Shown here: positions 9,601 to 18,438 of the stretch, in pieces
Layout: the number at the start of each line of letters is the position of its first letter
Position numbering within the stretch: the stretch's first letter is position 1
Assembly (NCBI RefSeq): GCF_964065165.1
Contig: NZ_OZ061549.1
Location: 1,302,001 to 1,366,000 of the forward strand
Reading direction: 5' to 3'
Origin: Levilactobacillus yonginensis
GTDB taxonomy: Bacteria > Bacillota > Bacilli > Lactobacillales > Lactobacillaceae
DNA: 64,000 nucleotides
Translations under genes and position numbers: made by a program
The notes under the pieces: generated by a model
Databases searched by the model: none
The model's input: only the letters and a program-made list of their open reading frames with translations
What the model was told of the DNA's origin: nothing

Positions 9601-11166
9601 ATGATGTCCCAGAAAAAAGATTGTCACCTAATGGATCGATTTAACCGTGTGCTCATGAACAAAAATAATCATTACCTACTCTTTGCTGGCTTAATCTTAG
9701 TCAGTCTCAATATTGGACTAACGACTGGATCCACCTCAAAAGCATCAGCTGAAACGCTATCTCCCCAAGTGGCTATGACCCCAGGCTCATCACCCAGTTC
9801 CGCCCCGAGCCAAATCAACGAGACTGTCAATACCGGTAATGTTGGTTCTACGGCTGACGAAAAATCTGATTCAGGCTCTTTACCCGCTGGTACATCAGAC
9901 GCTTCAAGGGACAGCAACCATGCGACGACAGATAAGCGTGCGAATGAACTGACTTTCAACGAAGATGTTTCGACTAGCCGTTCTTCCATTAAATCTAGAA
10001 CTCGAACGACTAACGCCGACCTTGATGCGGCACCAAGCGTCCTCAACAATTCTGAAAATACCACAGCTAGCAATTTCGGCGATGAACCGACAACGTCGGC
10101 CCACCAACACCAGATTGCCGTACACTACTACAAAAAGGACACCACGGAGCAACTAGCTCCCGATAGCGCAATAACCGTCATCGATGGCCAAGCCTACACA
10201 GCCCCCTCAAGATCATTTACCGGCCACAACCTCAGTTCCCAGACCAATACTACTGGCAGCTACAGCGGTGCAGCCGATACCGCCTTCTACTACGCCGTTC
10301 AAAAGGGAACCGTGCACGTTTCTTACAAGACCAGTATTGGTGGCGAGCTTTTCAAAAAAACTATCACTGGTAACGTCGGCGACAAATTCACAATAGACGC
10401 CCTTGACTTCAACGATGGCGATCCTAAAGACTTCATGCTTAAGGGTGCTCACCAAGTAACCGGAACTTATACCTCGGCACCTCAAACGGTCACCTTTACT
10501 TATCAGATTCCCAGCGTTCATTCTTCTACGCAACATGGTATGACTGTTTTCACGACAACCTACGCCGACGGTAATTTGAAAAAAATCGAGATTTTTGATG
10601 GCAACTTTGACATAACCTGCGGCAAAGATTCTAAGGGGCACGCCATCGTTGCGATTCACTCGTTAGTCACGCCTTTAGCAAATAATCACGCCCAACTTTC
10701 AAACAAAGCTATCGCGAACGTTGGCAAACGTTTCGGCTATTTCGCTACTAAAGCGACCAGTTATATTTTTGAAAAATCAACAAGCAGTACTTCCGTTAAA
10801 GTTATGAAGATTAACAATCAGTTTGGCGCTTTGACTGTCGCAACTATTGATCTAACGTCCAAAAATACCAGTGCTGACGCAGTGGCCCAAACGCTGGGAA
10901 TCAGTGGGCAGACCACCTTCACTGCATTCTGGCATAAATACATTGCTGGAAAGGCGCCAGCTACCTCTTCAATTCGAGAAAAGGACGCCCGTCATCCTGT
11001 GTTGAATTCACAGTCAACGGCTCCTGACAACAACTTACCAGGCCGCACCAAGCTCCCCCAAACTTCTGAAGCTCAGGCAAACTTCTCTATCTACGGCTAT
11101 TTCCTACTATTACTTCTTAGTATCGTGGGACTGCTCAAAAAAGAGGGGGAAATACGGAAATTCTAA
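9601..11166 (+). CDS. Wall-anchored MucBP-domain surface protein, LPQTS sorting signal
   Basis: About 521 residues from the preferred ATG at 9601 (preceded by GACGGGG); an in-frame upstream start at 9526 has no ribosome site. The N-terminus has a positively charged stretch and one hydrophobic segment (LLFAGLILVSLNIGLTTGS) with SKASAET as a likely cleavage region. This is a signal peptide unlike those of its neighbours. A Ser/Thr/Asp-rich spacer follows. Two MucBP-like units start at IAVHYYKKDTTEQLAPDSAI and VHVSYKTSIGGELFKKTITG. The following segment (about 300-450) is not recognised. The end is LPQTSE, a hydrophobic helix and KKEGEIRKF. The sorting signal has Ser in place of the usual Gly. 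It is the only + strand member of the surface cluster. Confidence 0.8.
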   Translation: MMSQKKDCHLMDRFNRVLMNKNNHYLLFAGLILVSLNIGLTTGSTSKASAETLSPQVAMTPGSSPSSAPSQINETVNTGNVGSTADEKSDSGSLPAGTSDASRDSNHATTDKRANELTFNEDVSTSRSSIKSRTRTTNADLDAAPSVLNNSENTTASNFGDEPTTSAHQHQIAVHYYKKDTTEQLAPDSAITVIDGQAYTAPSRSFTGHNLSSQTNTTGSYSGAADTAFYYAVQKGTVHVSYKTSIGGELFKKTITGNVGDKFTIDALDFNDGDPKDFMLKGAHQVTGTYTSAPQTVTFTYQIPSVHSSTQHGMTVFTTTYADGNLKKIEIFDGNFDITCGKDSKGHAIVAIHSLVTPLANNHAQLSNKAIANVGKRFGYFATKATSYIFEKSTSSTSVKVMKINNQFGALTVATIDLTSKNTSADAVAQTLGISGQTTFTAFWHKYIAGKAPATSSIREKDARHPVLNSQSTAPDNNLPGRTKLPQTSEAQANFSIYGYFLLLLLSIVGLLKKEGEIRKF

Positions 11167-11180
11167 GGTTTACAATCCAG

Positions 11181-11222
11181 AAAAAGATGGCATTCTCAAG
11201 GCCTGAGGACGCCATCTTTTTT
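11181..11222. terminator. Bidirectional terminator between convergent surface genes
   Basis: AAAAAGATGGC pairs with GCCATCTTTTTT. The T-runs on both strands serve the + gene ending at 11166 and the minus gene ending at 11348. Confidence 0.85.
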
Positions 11223-11347
11223 CAACCCAAAAAGCCCTGAGATTTTCACCCAGGACCTCTAAATTCTATTCTGCCTTTTAACGGTCACATAATTTTAATT
11301 AGGCATTCTTACAATCACATTTTATAAGAAACTAGGTTAAACACAGA

Positions 11348-13477
11348 CTAGTCGTTCTTCCGAGACTTAACGGCTAAACCTAAGGTAGCCAGCAGCATGC
11401 CGATGCCAGCAATAATAGCACTGGCCGTACTCTGTTCGTTTGTTTGTGGCAAGGTCGTCTTAGCTGTTGCTTGGTTAACAGTTTGACCACTGGCAGTCGT
11501 ACTGGTCTTGGCAACCGTTGCTGCTTGACCACTGGTCTTAACGGCTGAAGCAGCCGTCTTAGTAACCGTCACCTGAGCCGCCTGTCCGTTGGATTGAACG
11601 GCCGCCGCATTCTGATGGGAACCTGCCTTCTTTGCAGCCGCCTTAACATCTGGTCGATTAGCCTCGGCTTCATCGATAGTTGCAGCATCCCCACCATTCG
11701 TGATAACTGGTGAAGCGGCATCAGTGGTCGTATCGACTACTGGCGCAACTTCTACTGGGTGATCAACGTCAGGTGTCGGTTCAGTCGTGGTCCCAGTATT
11801 AGGAGCAACAACTGGCGCTTTATCATTCTTGATTTCAAAGCTAACGTAGGCAATGTAGCCACCGTACTGACTGGTGTAACGACTGTTCCGAATGGCCATG
11901 TAGTAAGTCCCATCTGGGGCATCCGCGTTGGCAACCAGGTTGAAGCCCAGCTTGTTAGATGGATCTGCTTCAACCGTGAACCAGCTCGTGGCATTCTCTT
12001 GCTTACCTTCCCAGGCAAGTAGGTCCGTCATCGCAATCGTAGCATCGGGTGCGCCGTAGGTGATGCGAACGCCCTTGGAATACTGGGTGAGAATGATAGG
12101 GTCGTTACTGAGTTGCCCGGTCTTACCATCTTGAACCCCACTAACCACATTCGTGATGGGGTCGAAGGTCCGGTTCTTAGCCGTCAACGTGTAACTCTTG
12201 CCGTTCAAGAATTGGTAGTAACTGTAGTTATTGATTTGAGTCGAGCCATTGTAACGGTCCAACATCCCAGATGAAAATTCATTGTAAATGCCATAGAACA
12301 TACCGGTAAAGTTGCTGAGGTCTGGTAGATCACCAGACAGCCGGTTATTGTTGATATACAGGTATTGGATATCTGGCCAGTTACTGAGACTTGGCACACT
12401 CCCAGTCAATTGGTTGTTCGCCAGGTTCAGGTTGTTCAGGCTAATTAAACTGGCAATTCCAGATAGGTCACCGGACAAGTTGTTGTTAGCCATGTTTAAG
12501 TATGAGAGTGCGGTATACCGGGACAGGTCTGGAATCGTGCCCGTCAAACCAAAATGACTCACATCCATACTGCTCAACTTTGTGTTTGAAGCGAGGTAGG
12601 TGTTGAAGAAACTAGCCACGTCTTTGGTCGTTGCGGTTCCTTTTAGACTACCTAGGTCCAGTTGCTTCAGATCAGGCGCAAAGGAGAAGTCGATCATTTG
12701 GTCTGCTGGGATATCGTAACCGTAGTCGAAGTATTGCAGATTCGTAAAGTACTGGAGACCTTCAAATTCTGACGGCATTGGAATCGGGCCACTGTAATTG
12801 CTGGTGGTCAGCATCTTTGCATCTTCAATGTACTGATACAAGTTAGCGTCGGTAATCTTAGCCCACGGTGCAGACTTCTGGACATTGTTTTCCACCCAAG
12901 TCCGCATTGTTTGACTTGGCATCCATACGGAAGCGTCTACACCATCAATGCTGGGCTTAGCAACTTTGGCTAAGTTAGACCGATCAACTGCTAATTTAGA
13001 TGCTGGTGCACTCATTAGCTTTGGCGCTTGCTGATTATCATTCTGGACAGGTTTCTCGGTTGCTTTTGGTTCATCCTTGACAACCGATTCCTGACTATCT
13101 TTTTGGTCTACATTTTGAACTTGTCCTGGCTGATTTTCAGGGGCAGCTGGTGTTTTCTCTTTAGATGTCTGGTCTTTGACTGGCGCAACTGGTGCTTGTG
13201 GTTCCTGTTGCTGGTCTTTATCGCCACTTGCATCTCCAGCCGTCTGGTCTTGAGCTTGATCATTAACCACACCAGCTGGCTTAACAGCGGAACCCGCATC
13301 CTGCTTTACAACGCTGCTCTGCACAACATCGGCGTCGGGCGTGTCCGCCTGGGCCACACTAACACTGGCCAGGCCCATCCCTAAAGCCAAAACGGTGATG
13401 CAGGCGTAAACCCAGCGTTTGCCTGCCTTGTAACTCTTGTAGTGTTCTTTGGATACTCCCTCAACTTTTTGTAACAT
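11348..13477 (-). CDS. Wall-anchored leucine-rich-repeat protein, LPQTN sorting signal
   Basis: 709 residues from the ATG at 13477, which has AGAGGAGG seven bases upstream; a longer in-frame opening to 13597 lacks such a site. KxYKxGKxW signal peptide (HYKSYKAGKRWVYACITVLA, cleavage near VAQA). Gln/Asp/Lys-rich spacer to about 155. Cap VWMPSQTMRTWVENNV, then about six leucine-rich repeats (ALSYLNMANNNLSGDLSG, SLNNLNLANNQLTGSVPS). A beta-rich region follows, then a low-complexity Ala/Thr/Val stalk. The end is LPQTNEQ near residue 676, a membrane helix and KSRKND. Signal peptide and cap resemble the gene at 6632-8878, so the two are probably an old duplication. There is no clear MucBP unit here. 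Likely displayed by sortase on the cell wall. Confidence 0.87.
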   Translation of the reverse strand: MLQKVEGVSKEHYKSYKAGKRWVYACITVLALGMGLASVSVAQADTPDADVVQSSVVKQDAGSAVKPAGVVNDQAQDQTAGDASGDKDQQQEPQAPVAPVKDQTSKEKTPAAPENQPGQVQNVDQKDSQESVVKDEPKATEKPVQNDNQQAPKLMSAPASKLAVDRSNLAKVAKPSIDGVDASVWMPSQTMRTWVENNVQKSAPWAKITDANLYQYIEDAKMLTTSNYSGPIPMPSEFEGLQYFTNLQYFDYGYDIPADQMIDFSFAPDLKQLDLGSLKGTATTKDVASFFNTYLASNTKLSSMDVSHFGLTGTIPDLSRYTALSYLNMANNNLSGDLSGIASLISLNNLNLANNQLTGSVPSLSNWPDIQYLYINNNRLSGDLPDLSNFTGMFYGIYNEFSSGMLDRYNGSTQINNYSYYQFLNGKSYTLTAKNRTFDPITNVVSGVQDGKTGQLSNDPIILTQYSKGVRITYGAPDATIAMTDLLAWEGKQENATSWFTVEADPSNKLGFNLVANADAPDGTYYMAIRNSRYTSQYGGYIAYVSFEIKNDKAPVVAPNTGTTTEPTPDVDHPVEVAPVVDTTTDAASPVITNGGDAATIDEAEANRPDVKAAAKKAGSHQNAAAVQSNGQAAQVTVTKTAASAVKTSGQAATVAKTSTTASGQTVNQATAKTTLPQTNEQSTASAIIAGIGMLLATLGLAVKSRKND

Positions 13478-13512
13478 GGTAGTTCCTCCTCTGTGTGAAG
13501 TCCTGTATCGCA

Positions 13513-13521
13513 CCCTAGTAA
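13513..13521 (-). promoter_or_regulatory. Shared leader motif TTACTAGGG
   Basis: Same nine bases as at 8909 and 16174, 35 bases before the start codon. A TATAAA-like box lies about 30 bases further upstream on the sense strand. Confidence 0.4.
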
Positions 13522-13924
13522 GCGCATACATCAAACCGATCATAGCCACTTTATATTTTTGTGATTGACGATTGTGGGCATCCCTAGTTTGCCACACATT
13601 TGATAAAGTGGATAAATTTCTTTACGACCCCATTGTAACGCGTCTGTGATAAATATCAATAGAAATTGTAAATGATTATAACTATTTATTTGGTTGGTTC
13701 CACGACCTTACCAAGTAACTTTAGTCTCTCCGAGCGAGCCAGCTAAACGCCTTGGTAAGCGAGGAGCTTAAGGATGTCGTATCAAACCGTTTTACGAATT
13801 TTGGCAACTATGTCAACGCGAAAATCTTATCTGACTTTACGGCGGCACCTACTCATTTAGCCAACAACTTTAGTTGCTTTTCCGGCGACCGTCAAAGCAG
13901 CTAAATAATGGTTTATACTATAAC
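13522..13924. other. Intergenic region with unexplained hairpins
   Basis: Holds the promoter region of the LRR gene plus two unassigned structures. CTTACCAAG (about 13712) is complementary to CTTGGTAAG (about 13752), and CAACTTTAGTTG (about 13863) is a perfect palindrome. No gene seen. Confidence 0.4.
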
Positions 13925-13958
13925 GAAAAAGTGACCTTGTCTCAACTGACAAGGTCAC
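13925..13958 (-). terminator. Terminator of the third LRR surface gene
   Basis: An 11-bp perfect stem GTGACCTTGTC with GACAAGGTCAC is followed by T5 on the minus strand, 56 bases after the stop. Confidence 0.9.
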
Positions 13959-14013
13959 TCTAATCACACAATTCCTATTTTGAGTCATTTACTGGTTCAG
14001 TTTGCCCACCCGC

Positions 14014-16113
14014 TTATTTCGTGCGCCGGCGGAAACCTAGCCAGCCCCCCAAGGTGAGCAGTAAAGCCACGCCCCACCATGGTGATGTTGATTGTTCATC
14101 CGTCTGAGGTAAAACTGTCGACGTTGCCGTTTGACCGACCGTCGCAAGTGGTTCAGCGGTCACAGTTGCCCCCTGACCACCGGTCGTAGTGCCGCTCCCA
14201 CCAGGTGTCGCCGGCTTACCCGGCTCTTCTGGTCCTGGTAAGTCCACGTCTGGATCATCAACATCTGGATCAGTCGTCCCCTCATCTCCATCGCCACCAG
14301 TCTCAACAGCTGCATAGATATAGGTCACACTGATATCTTCGTCACCGAACGTGCCACTGGCATTGGCCGGCGTTGAAACTAACTGATACCCCTCTACTTC
14401 TAAAGCTTCAGTCGTGTAAGTCGTTCCAGGTTGGCCGGTCAAAACTTTATCCGCCGCGATCGATTGGCCGTTAGCCAACTGATAATGGACGGTCACGTTG
14501 GTATCCGCCACCGGGGTCACCACGGGTGGCGTCACTGTTCCACCGCCATCCTTCTTATAGACATAGTAAACGTCAATAGCGGTATCACCGTATTTGCCGA
14601 CCGCATTTTCCGGGGTCTTCAACAACGTATATCCCTTGATTGTCTGGGCCTCAGTCACGTAGTCGTCGCCCACCATACCGGCCGGTAGTGTCACGGCGTC
14701 TGCCAAATCCTTGCCCGCTTCATCCTGGTAATGCACCGTCACGGCCGCCGCTTTATCCGCAAGCACATAAGGCTGGACCACAGCGAATTGATAGCTTCCA
14801 TAGGAGTCGCTACCTGAAGCATTTCCCGTCATAAAGTAATACTCATCCATTGGAATCACGTTGACGCCGGGGTAAGTGGTCCCACCAGGTTTTTGATCAG
14901 GAATCTTGGTGAAGTACAGCCCACCCTGACCATCACTCGTCGCGGTCCCCCCCGTATTATAGATACGGTAGTACAATTCGTTATTGGTGAAAGAAACGGG
15001 TTCTCCCACAATAGACGTCGCAGCAATTTGAATGACTTTGCCATCGATCGTGGTAAACGAAATTTTTAAATGGCCCTCTCGTAAATCAGTATCAACGTTG
15101 ACTGGATTCAATTTCACAAATTGACTGCCAGCGTGAAATGTCGTATAGCGGTTCCCTTTCAATGGTGAAAAATCCTGAACGTGGTTAAACGCCATCAAAA
15201 GGGTCTTCACGTTCGTCAGTCCAGCTAGCGGAGTCACGTCTTCAATCCGGTTATGTTGCAGATCCAAGTAAGTTAGCTTGTTCAGCTTAGCCAGTGGCGT
15301 CAGGTCGACCACATCCCCGTAGTAGTAGCCCGGATTCTGGTCCAAACTACTGCCGAGACTCAAGCGGGTCAGGTTGGTAGCGTACTGCAGGCCCTCTAAG
15401 GAAAATTCTGTTTTTCCGTCGATATACGTGTTAACTTTTCCTTGAATACTGAGCGTCGTCAATAACAGCAGGTCATCTTGCGTGATATCAGCAACGCTAC
15501 CCCAGGTTTGGCCCGGATTCTGACCACGTAACGCAGTTAAAATAGCTTGCTGGAGAATTTGGTTTGGCATCCATTCATCAATTGACGACACCTTTGCCTG
15601 GTGATTCAGCTTAACGGGTGCCGCTTTGGCCACCTGAGCCTTAACCAATTTCACAGCCTTAATAGATGGATCAGCCCCCTGCTTGACGGTGGCCGGTGCT
15701 GGACCTTCAGCAGAAATGGGGACTGCCGTTTCCTGTCCACCCGGAGACTTTTCTGGCGTAGAAATCGGTTGAGCGACCTCCTGATCAGTCGCGGCGGCTG
15801 GTGCTTCTTCGGTGATTGGCTCATTTATGTTAGCGTTTTCATTTTCGACCGAATCAGTCACAACCGGTTCTTCTTCAGTCGTCTCTGTCTGCTCCGTAGC
15901 TGATGAATTCAGCGTCACAGAATCTGCTTGTAAGTGCCGTGAAGGCGTTGTGACCGCCGTGTCAGTGCTCGTAGCCACTGCTGTGTCTGCCTGTGCAGTC
16001 TGGTTGTCAGTTACAGCAACGACTAGTCCCGCAGTAACCACGGTGGCCCAGACCCAGCTGCGCCCCTGTTTCGTCAACGTCCAAGTCGTGGGTGTGTCGT
16101 TCATTTTACGCAC
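14014..16113 (-). CDS. Wall-anchored LRR protein with two MucBP domains, LPQTD sorting signal
   Basis: About 699 residues. The start is probably GTG at 16113, six bases after AGGAGG; the in-frame ATG at 16128 is part of the ribosome site itself. The signal peptide is a degenerate KxYKxGKxW form (TKQGRSWVWATVVTAGLVVA, then AQAD). Thr/Glu-rich spacer to about 170. Cap DEWMPNQILQQAILTALRG, then leucine-rich repeats (LNKLTYLDLQHNRIEDVTPL, LTNVKTLLMAFNHVQDFSPL) of the internalin kind. Two MucBP domains start at VTVHYQDEAGKDLADAVTLP and VTVHYQLANGQSIAADKVLT. Asp/Pro/Gly-rich stalk, LPQTDEQ near residue 668, membrane helix, FRRRTK. Expected to be sortase-anchored and to bind host or polysaccharide ligands (family inference). 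Confidence 0.87.
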   Translation of the reverse strand: MRKMNDTPTTWTLTKQGRSWVWATVVTAGLVVAVTDNQTAQADTAVATSTDTAVTTPSRHLQADSVTLNSSATEQTETTEEEPVVTDSVENENANINEPITEEAPAAATDQEVAQPISTPEKSPGGQETAVPISAEGPAPATVKQGADPSIKAVKLVKAQVAKAAPVKLNHQAKVSSIDEWMPNQILQQAILTALRGQNPGQTWGSVADITQDDLLLLTTLSIQGKVNTYIDGKTEFSLEGLQYATNLTRLSLGSSLDQNPGYYYGDVVDLTPLAKLNKLTYLDLQHNRIEDVTPLAGLTNVKTLLMAFNHVQDFSPLKGNRYTTFHAGSQFVKLNPVNVDTDLREGHLKISFTTIDGKVIQIAATSIVGEPVSFTNNELYYRIYNTGGTATSDGQGGLYFTKIPDQKPGGTTYPGVNVIPMDEYYFMTGNASGSDSYGSYQFAVVQPYVLADKAAAVTVHYQDEAGKDLADAVTLPAGMVGDDYVTEAQTIKGYTLLKTPENAVGKYGDTAIDVYYVYKKDGGGTVTPPVVTPVADTNVTVHYQLANGQSIAADKVLTGQPGTTYTTEALEVEGYQLVSTPANASGTFGDEDISVTYIYAAVETGGDGDEGTTDPDVDDPDVDLPGPEEPGKPATPGGSGTTTGGQGATVTAEPLATVGQTATSTVLPQTDEQSTSPWWGVALLLTLGGWLGFRRRTK

Positions 16114-16173
16114 GATAATCCTCCTCATTCGGTTGGCATATTGCGCTACATCCAGTTGTAAAATTTAGTGATG

Positions 16174-16182
16174 CCCTAGTAA
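16174..16182 (-). promoter_or_regulatory. Shared leader motif TTACTAGGG
   Basis: Third identical copy, 60 bases before the GTG start and about 25 bases after a TATAAT box on the sense strand. Confidence 0.4.
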
Positions 16183-16474
16183 AAATACCGGTTGTTTTGA
16201 TTCACCCCCATTATAACTGGTTCCTCACCATAAAGCTAGTATATAGTGAATGATTAATGCTGTTGTAGCCACTATAAACCAGTTGTCCGCAAATCTATTC
16301 CATTGATTAATTTGTTGATTTGACAGTCTTTATAACTATTTTTTATATTTAATGTCGTCAATTGACTTTTCAATCATTTCCTATGTTACACAATTTCAAA
16401 TTTGGTAAACACCGGTCCGAAAAGGTTTGTTTGGTCATTTCTCGAACGATTCGCTTAATTATAAGTAAATTAGG

Positions 16475-16503
16475 TTGTCCCACCCCTATTCCCATGCTAC
16501 ACT
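16475..16503 (+). promoter_or_regulatory. Promoter of the thi operon
   Basis: TTGTCC, 17-base spacer, TACACT with TGC directly before it (extended -10). Transcription would start about ten bases before the riboswitch. The 290 bases upstream hold no other feature I can name. Confidence 0.6.
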
Positions 16504-16520
16504 ATGTCCAACTTAAAAAA

Positions 16521-16609
16521 GTTTCTGGGGATACCGTCATACGGCACGAGAGTAAGTTGTGAACTTTGACCCATCGAACCTGTCAGTTAACACTGGCGTA
16601 GGGAGAAAC
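16521..16609 (+). promoter_or_regulatory. TPP riboswitch (THI box)
   Basis: The closing stem P1 pairs GTTTCT (16521) with AGAAAC (16604). Inside are the conserved TPP-aptamer blocks in order: GGGG, a P3 arm with CACGAGAG where CUGAGA is usual, ACCC, GAACCTG, and ACTGGCGTAGGGA. It precedes a thiamine-precursor transporter operon. Known mechanism: thiamine pyrophosphate binding lowers expression. The GAGA block departs slightly from consensus. Confidence 0.88.
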
Positions 16610-16618
16610 GCACGGATA

Positions 16619-16665
16619 CTTCATCTTGCGGCGGCGACTTCCCCTGAGATGAAGCTTTTTATTTT
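16619..16665 (+). terminator. Riboswitch-controlled terminator
   Basis: CTTCATCT pairs with AGATGAAG, followed by CTTTTTATTTT. It lies between the aptamer and the AAAGGAGG site of the first gene, so TPP binding should favour termination. Confidence 0.85.
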
Positions 16666-16681
16666 GTAAAGGAGGTTATTT

Positions 16682-17434
16682 ATGAAACGTAAGCTATACC
16701 CGTTAGGTAGCCTGGTCTTGCTCCTAACGGTCTGGCAAGTGGCGGTCACGTTACTTAAGACCCCGGCCTTCATTTTGCCCAGTCCCGTGGCGGTCATCCA
16801 AGCACTGGTGGCCGACGCTTCTGGCCTACTGGCAAATTCCTGGGTCACGCTCCACGAATCACTGATTGGACTACTCATTGCCTGTCTGTTAGCTTTTGGG
16901 ACCGCGCTCGTCATGGACCGCTGGCAGTTACTTTACCAATCCTTCTACCCCCTACTCGTTATCTCACAGACACTGCCAGTCATGGTTCTGGGACCACTGC
17001 TGAGCCTCTGGTTTGGCTTCGGCATGGCCCCTAAGGTCATCCTGGTCGTGTTGATGAGCTACTTTCCCATCATCGTTTCCTTCTCGGAGGCGCTGGGAAA
17101 AGTCTCTAAGGAACAGATTCGATTCCTCCAAACCATAGGCGCCAAGGATTGGCAAGTCTATCGCATCCTGAAGATTCCGCAAGGCATGCAGGGCTTCTTC
17201 GCTGGCTTACGAATTGCCGCTACCTACTGTGTGAGCGGTGCCATCATCGGGGAATGGCTCAGCGCTGAGGCCGGGCTGGGATATTACATGATTCGGGTGA
17301 AGAATGGTTATCAAATTGACAAGGTCTTCGCCGCAATTTTTTGCGTTATCGTTTTAAGTTTGGGACTCAACATAGCAACGCGTAGTTTGCAAAAATTATA
17401 TTATAAAACATTAATCCAAGGGAGATCATCATGA
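16682..17434 (+). CDS. thiX: HMP/thiamine-precursor ABC transporter, permease
   Basis: A 250-residue binding-protein-dependent permease of the TauC/SsuC/ThiX kind with about six membrane segments. The ATPase-contact loop is visible around residues 145-175 (IGAKDWQVYRILKIPQGMQG) followed by FAGLRIAATYCVSGAIIGEW. AAAGGAGG lies six bases before the ATG. It is the first gene after a TPP riboswitch and overlaps the next gene by ATGA, which indicates tight translational coupling. With the products of the next two genes it should import hydroxymethylpyrimidine or a formylated or amino precursor for thiamine synthesis (inference from riboswitch and partner family). Confidence 0.88.
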   Translation: MKRKLYPLGSLVLLLTVWQVAVTLLKTPAFILPSPVAVIQALVADASGLLANSWVTLHESLIGLLIACLLAFGTALVMDRWQLLYQSFYPLLVISQTLPVMVLGPLLSLWFGFGMAPKVILVVLMSYFPIIVSFSEALGKVSKEQIRFLQTIGAKDWQVYRILKIPQGMQGFFAGLRIAATYCVSGAIIGEWLSAEAGLGYYMIRVKNGYQIDKVFAAIFCVIVLSLGLNIATRSLQKLYYKTLIQGRSS

Positions 17435-18435
17435 AATTATCTAAACTTTGGCTACTAGTTCCGGTTCTGCTCTCACTGACCGCCTGTGGCAACTCCAAGA
17501 GCTCATCGTCTGACACCAAATCCGCTAAAAAGTTGACCGACGTCTCAATCGTCCTTGACTACGTTCCCAACACCAACCATACGGGACTCTACGTGGCTAA
17601 AGATAAGGGTTACTTCAAGGATGCTGGACTAAACGTCAAAATCATCGAACCAGGCGACAACGCCACCAGTGTCGGCATGGTCGGCGCCAACAAGGCCCAA
17701 TTTGGGGTCAGCTATCAAGAAGATGTAACCTATGCCCACGCGGACGGCAAGAACATCCCCGTCAAGGCTATCGGAACGGTCATCAAGCACAACACCTCTG
17801 GCTTCGTCTCCAAGAAGTCTAGCGGTATTACCTCGCCTAAAGACTTTGTCGGCAAGACCTACGCCGGTTGGCAGACACCCAGTGAGGAGGCCGTATTGAA
17901 GGCCGTTATGAGCGAAGCTAAGGTTAATCCAAAATCCTTGAAGATCGTCGGTGCCACTGGTGATGGTCCTAAGAGTCTTGGGAAGAAGAACGACATCCAA
18001 TGGTGGTTCCAAGGTTGGGACGTTATTCGGGCTAAGGACGACGGCATCAAGATCAACTACATGCCCCTCCGTCAATTAGACCAGCGCTTAGACTACTACA
18101 CGCCCGTCATCATTACCAACAACACTCAGCTGAATAAAGATCCTAAGTTGGTCAAAGCTTTCATGAAAGCCACAAAGAAGGGGTACCAGGACGCTATGGC
18201 GCACCCTAAGGCCGATGCCAAGATTCTCCACAAATATGCCAAGGATTACGACCTGAAGTTTCTTGAGGAATCCCAAGCCTTCCTGTCTAAGAACTACACG
18301 GATGACGCTAGCAAATGGGGGCAAATGGATAGCAAAGTCTGGAACAACTACACCGGCTTTATGAAGGAATATGGTCTGATCAAGAAGACCATCCCAGCCA
18401 GCACGCTGTACACCAACCAATACGTCGGAGGTTAG
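17431..18435 (+). CDS. thiY: HMP/thiamine-precursor binding lipoprotein (NMT1/THI5-like)
   Basis: A 334-residue lipoprotein. Signal peptide with lipobox LTAC (Cys19), then a Ser/Lys linker. The NMT1/THI5-like solute-binding fold begins with VSIVLDYVPNTNHTGLYVAK, the usual start of pyrimidine-precursor binding proteins, followed by DKGYFKDAGLNVKIIEPGDN. A membrane-tethered receptor for the transporter encoded on either side. Start ATG overlaps the permease stop (ATGA), with GGGAG just upstream. TPP-riboswitch control makes HMP or formylaminopyrimidine the best ligand guess. Confidence 0.9.
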   Translation: MKLSKLWLLVPVLLSLTACGNSKSSSSDTKSAKKLTDVSIVLDYVPNTNHTGLYVAKDKGYFKDAGLNVKIIEPGDNATSVGMVGANKAQFGVSYQEDVTYAHADGKNIPVKAIGTVIKHNTSGFVSKKSSGITSPKDFVGKTYAGWQTPSEEAVLKAVMSEAKVNPKSLKIVGATGDGPKSLGKKNDIQWWFQGWDVIRAKDDGIKINYMPLRQLDQRLDYYTPVIITNNTQLNKDPKLVKAFMKATKKGYQDAMAHPKADAKILHKYAKDYDLKFLEESQAFLSKNYTDDASKWGQMDSKVWNNYTGFMKEYGLIKKTIPASTLYTNQYVGG

Positions 18436-18438
18436 CCT

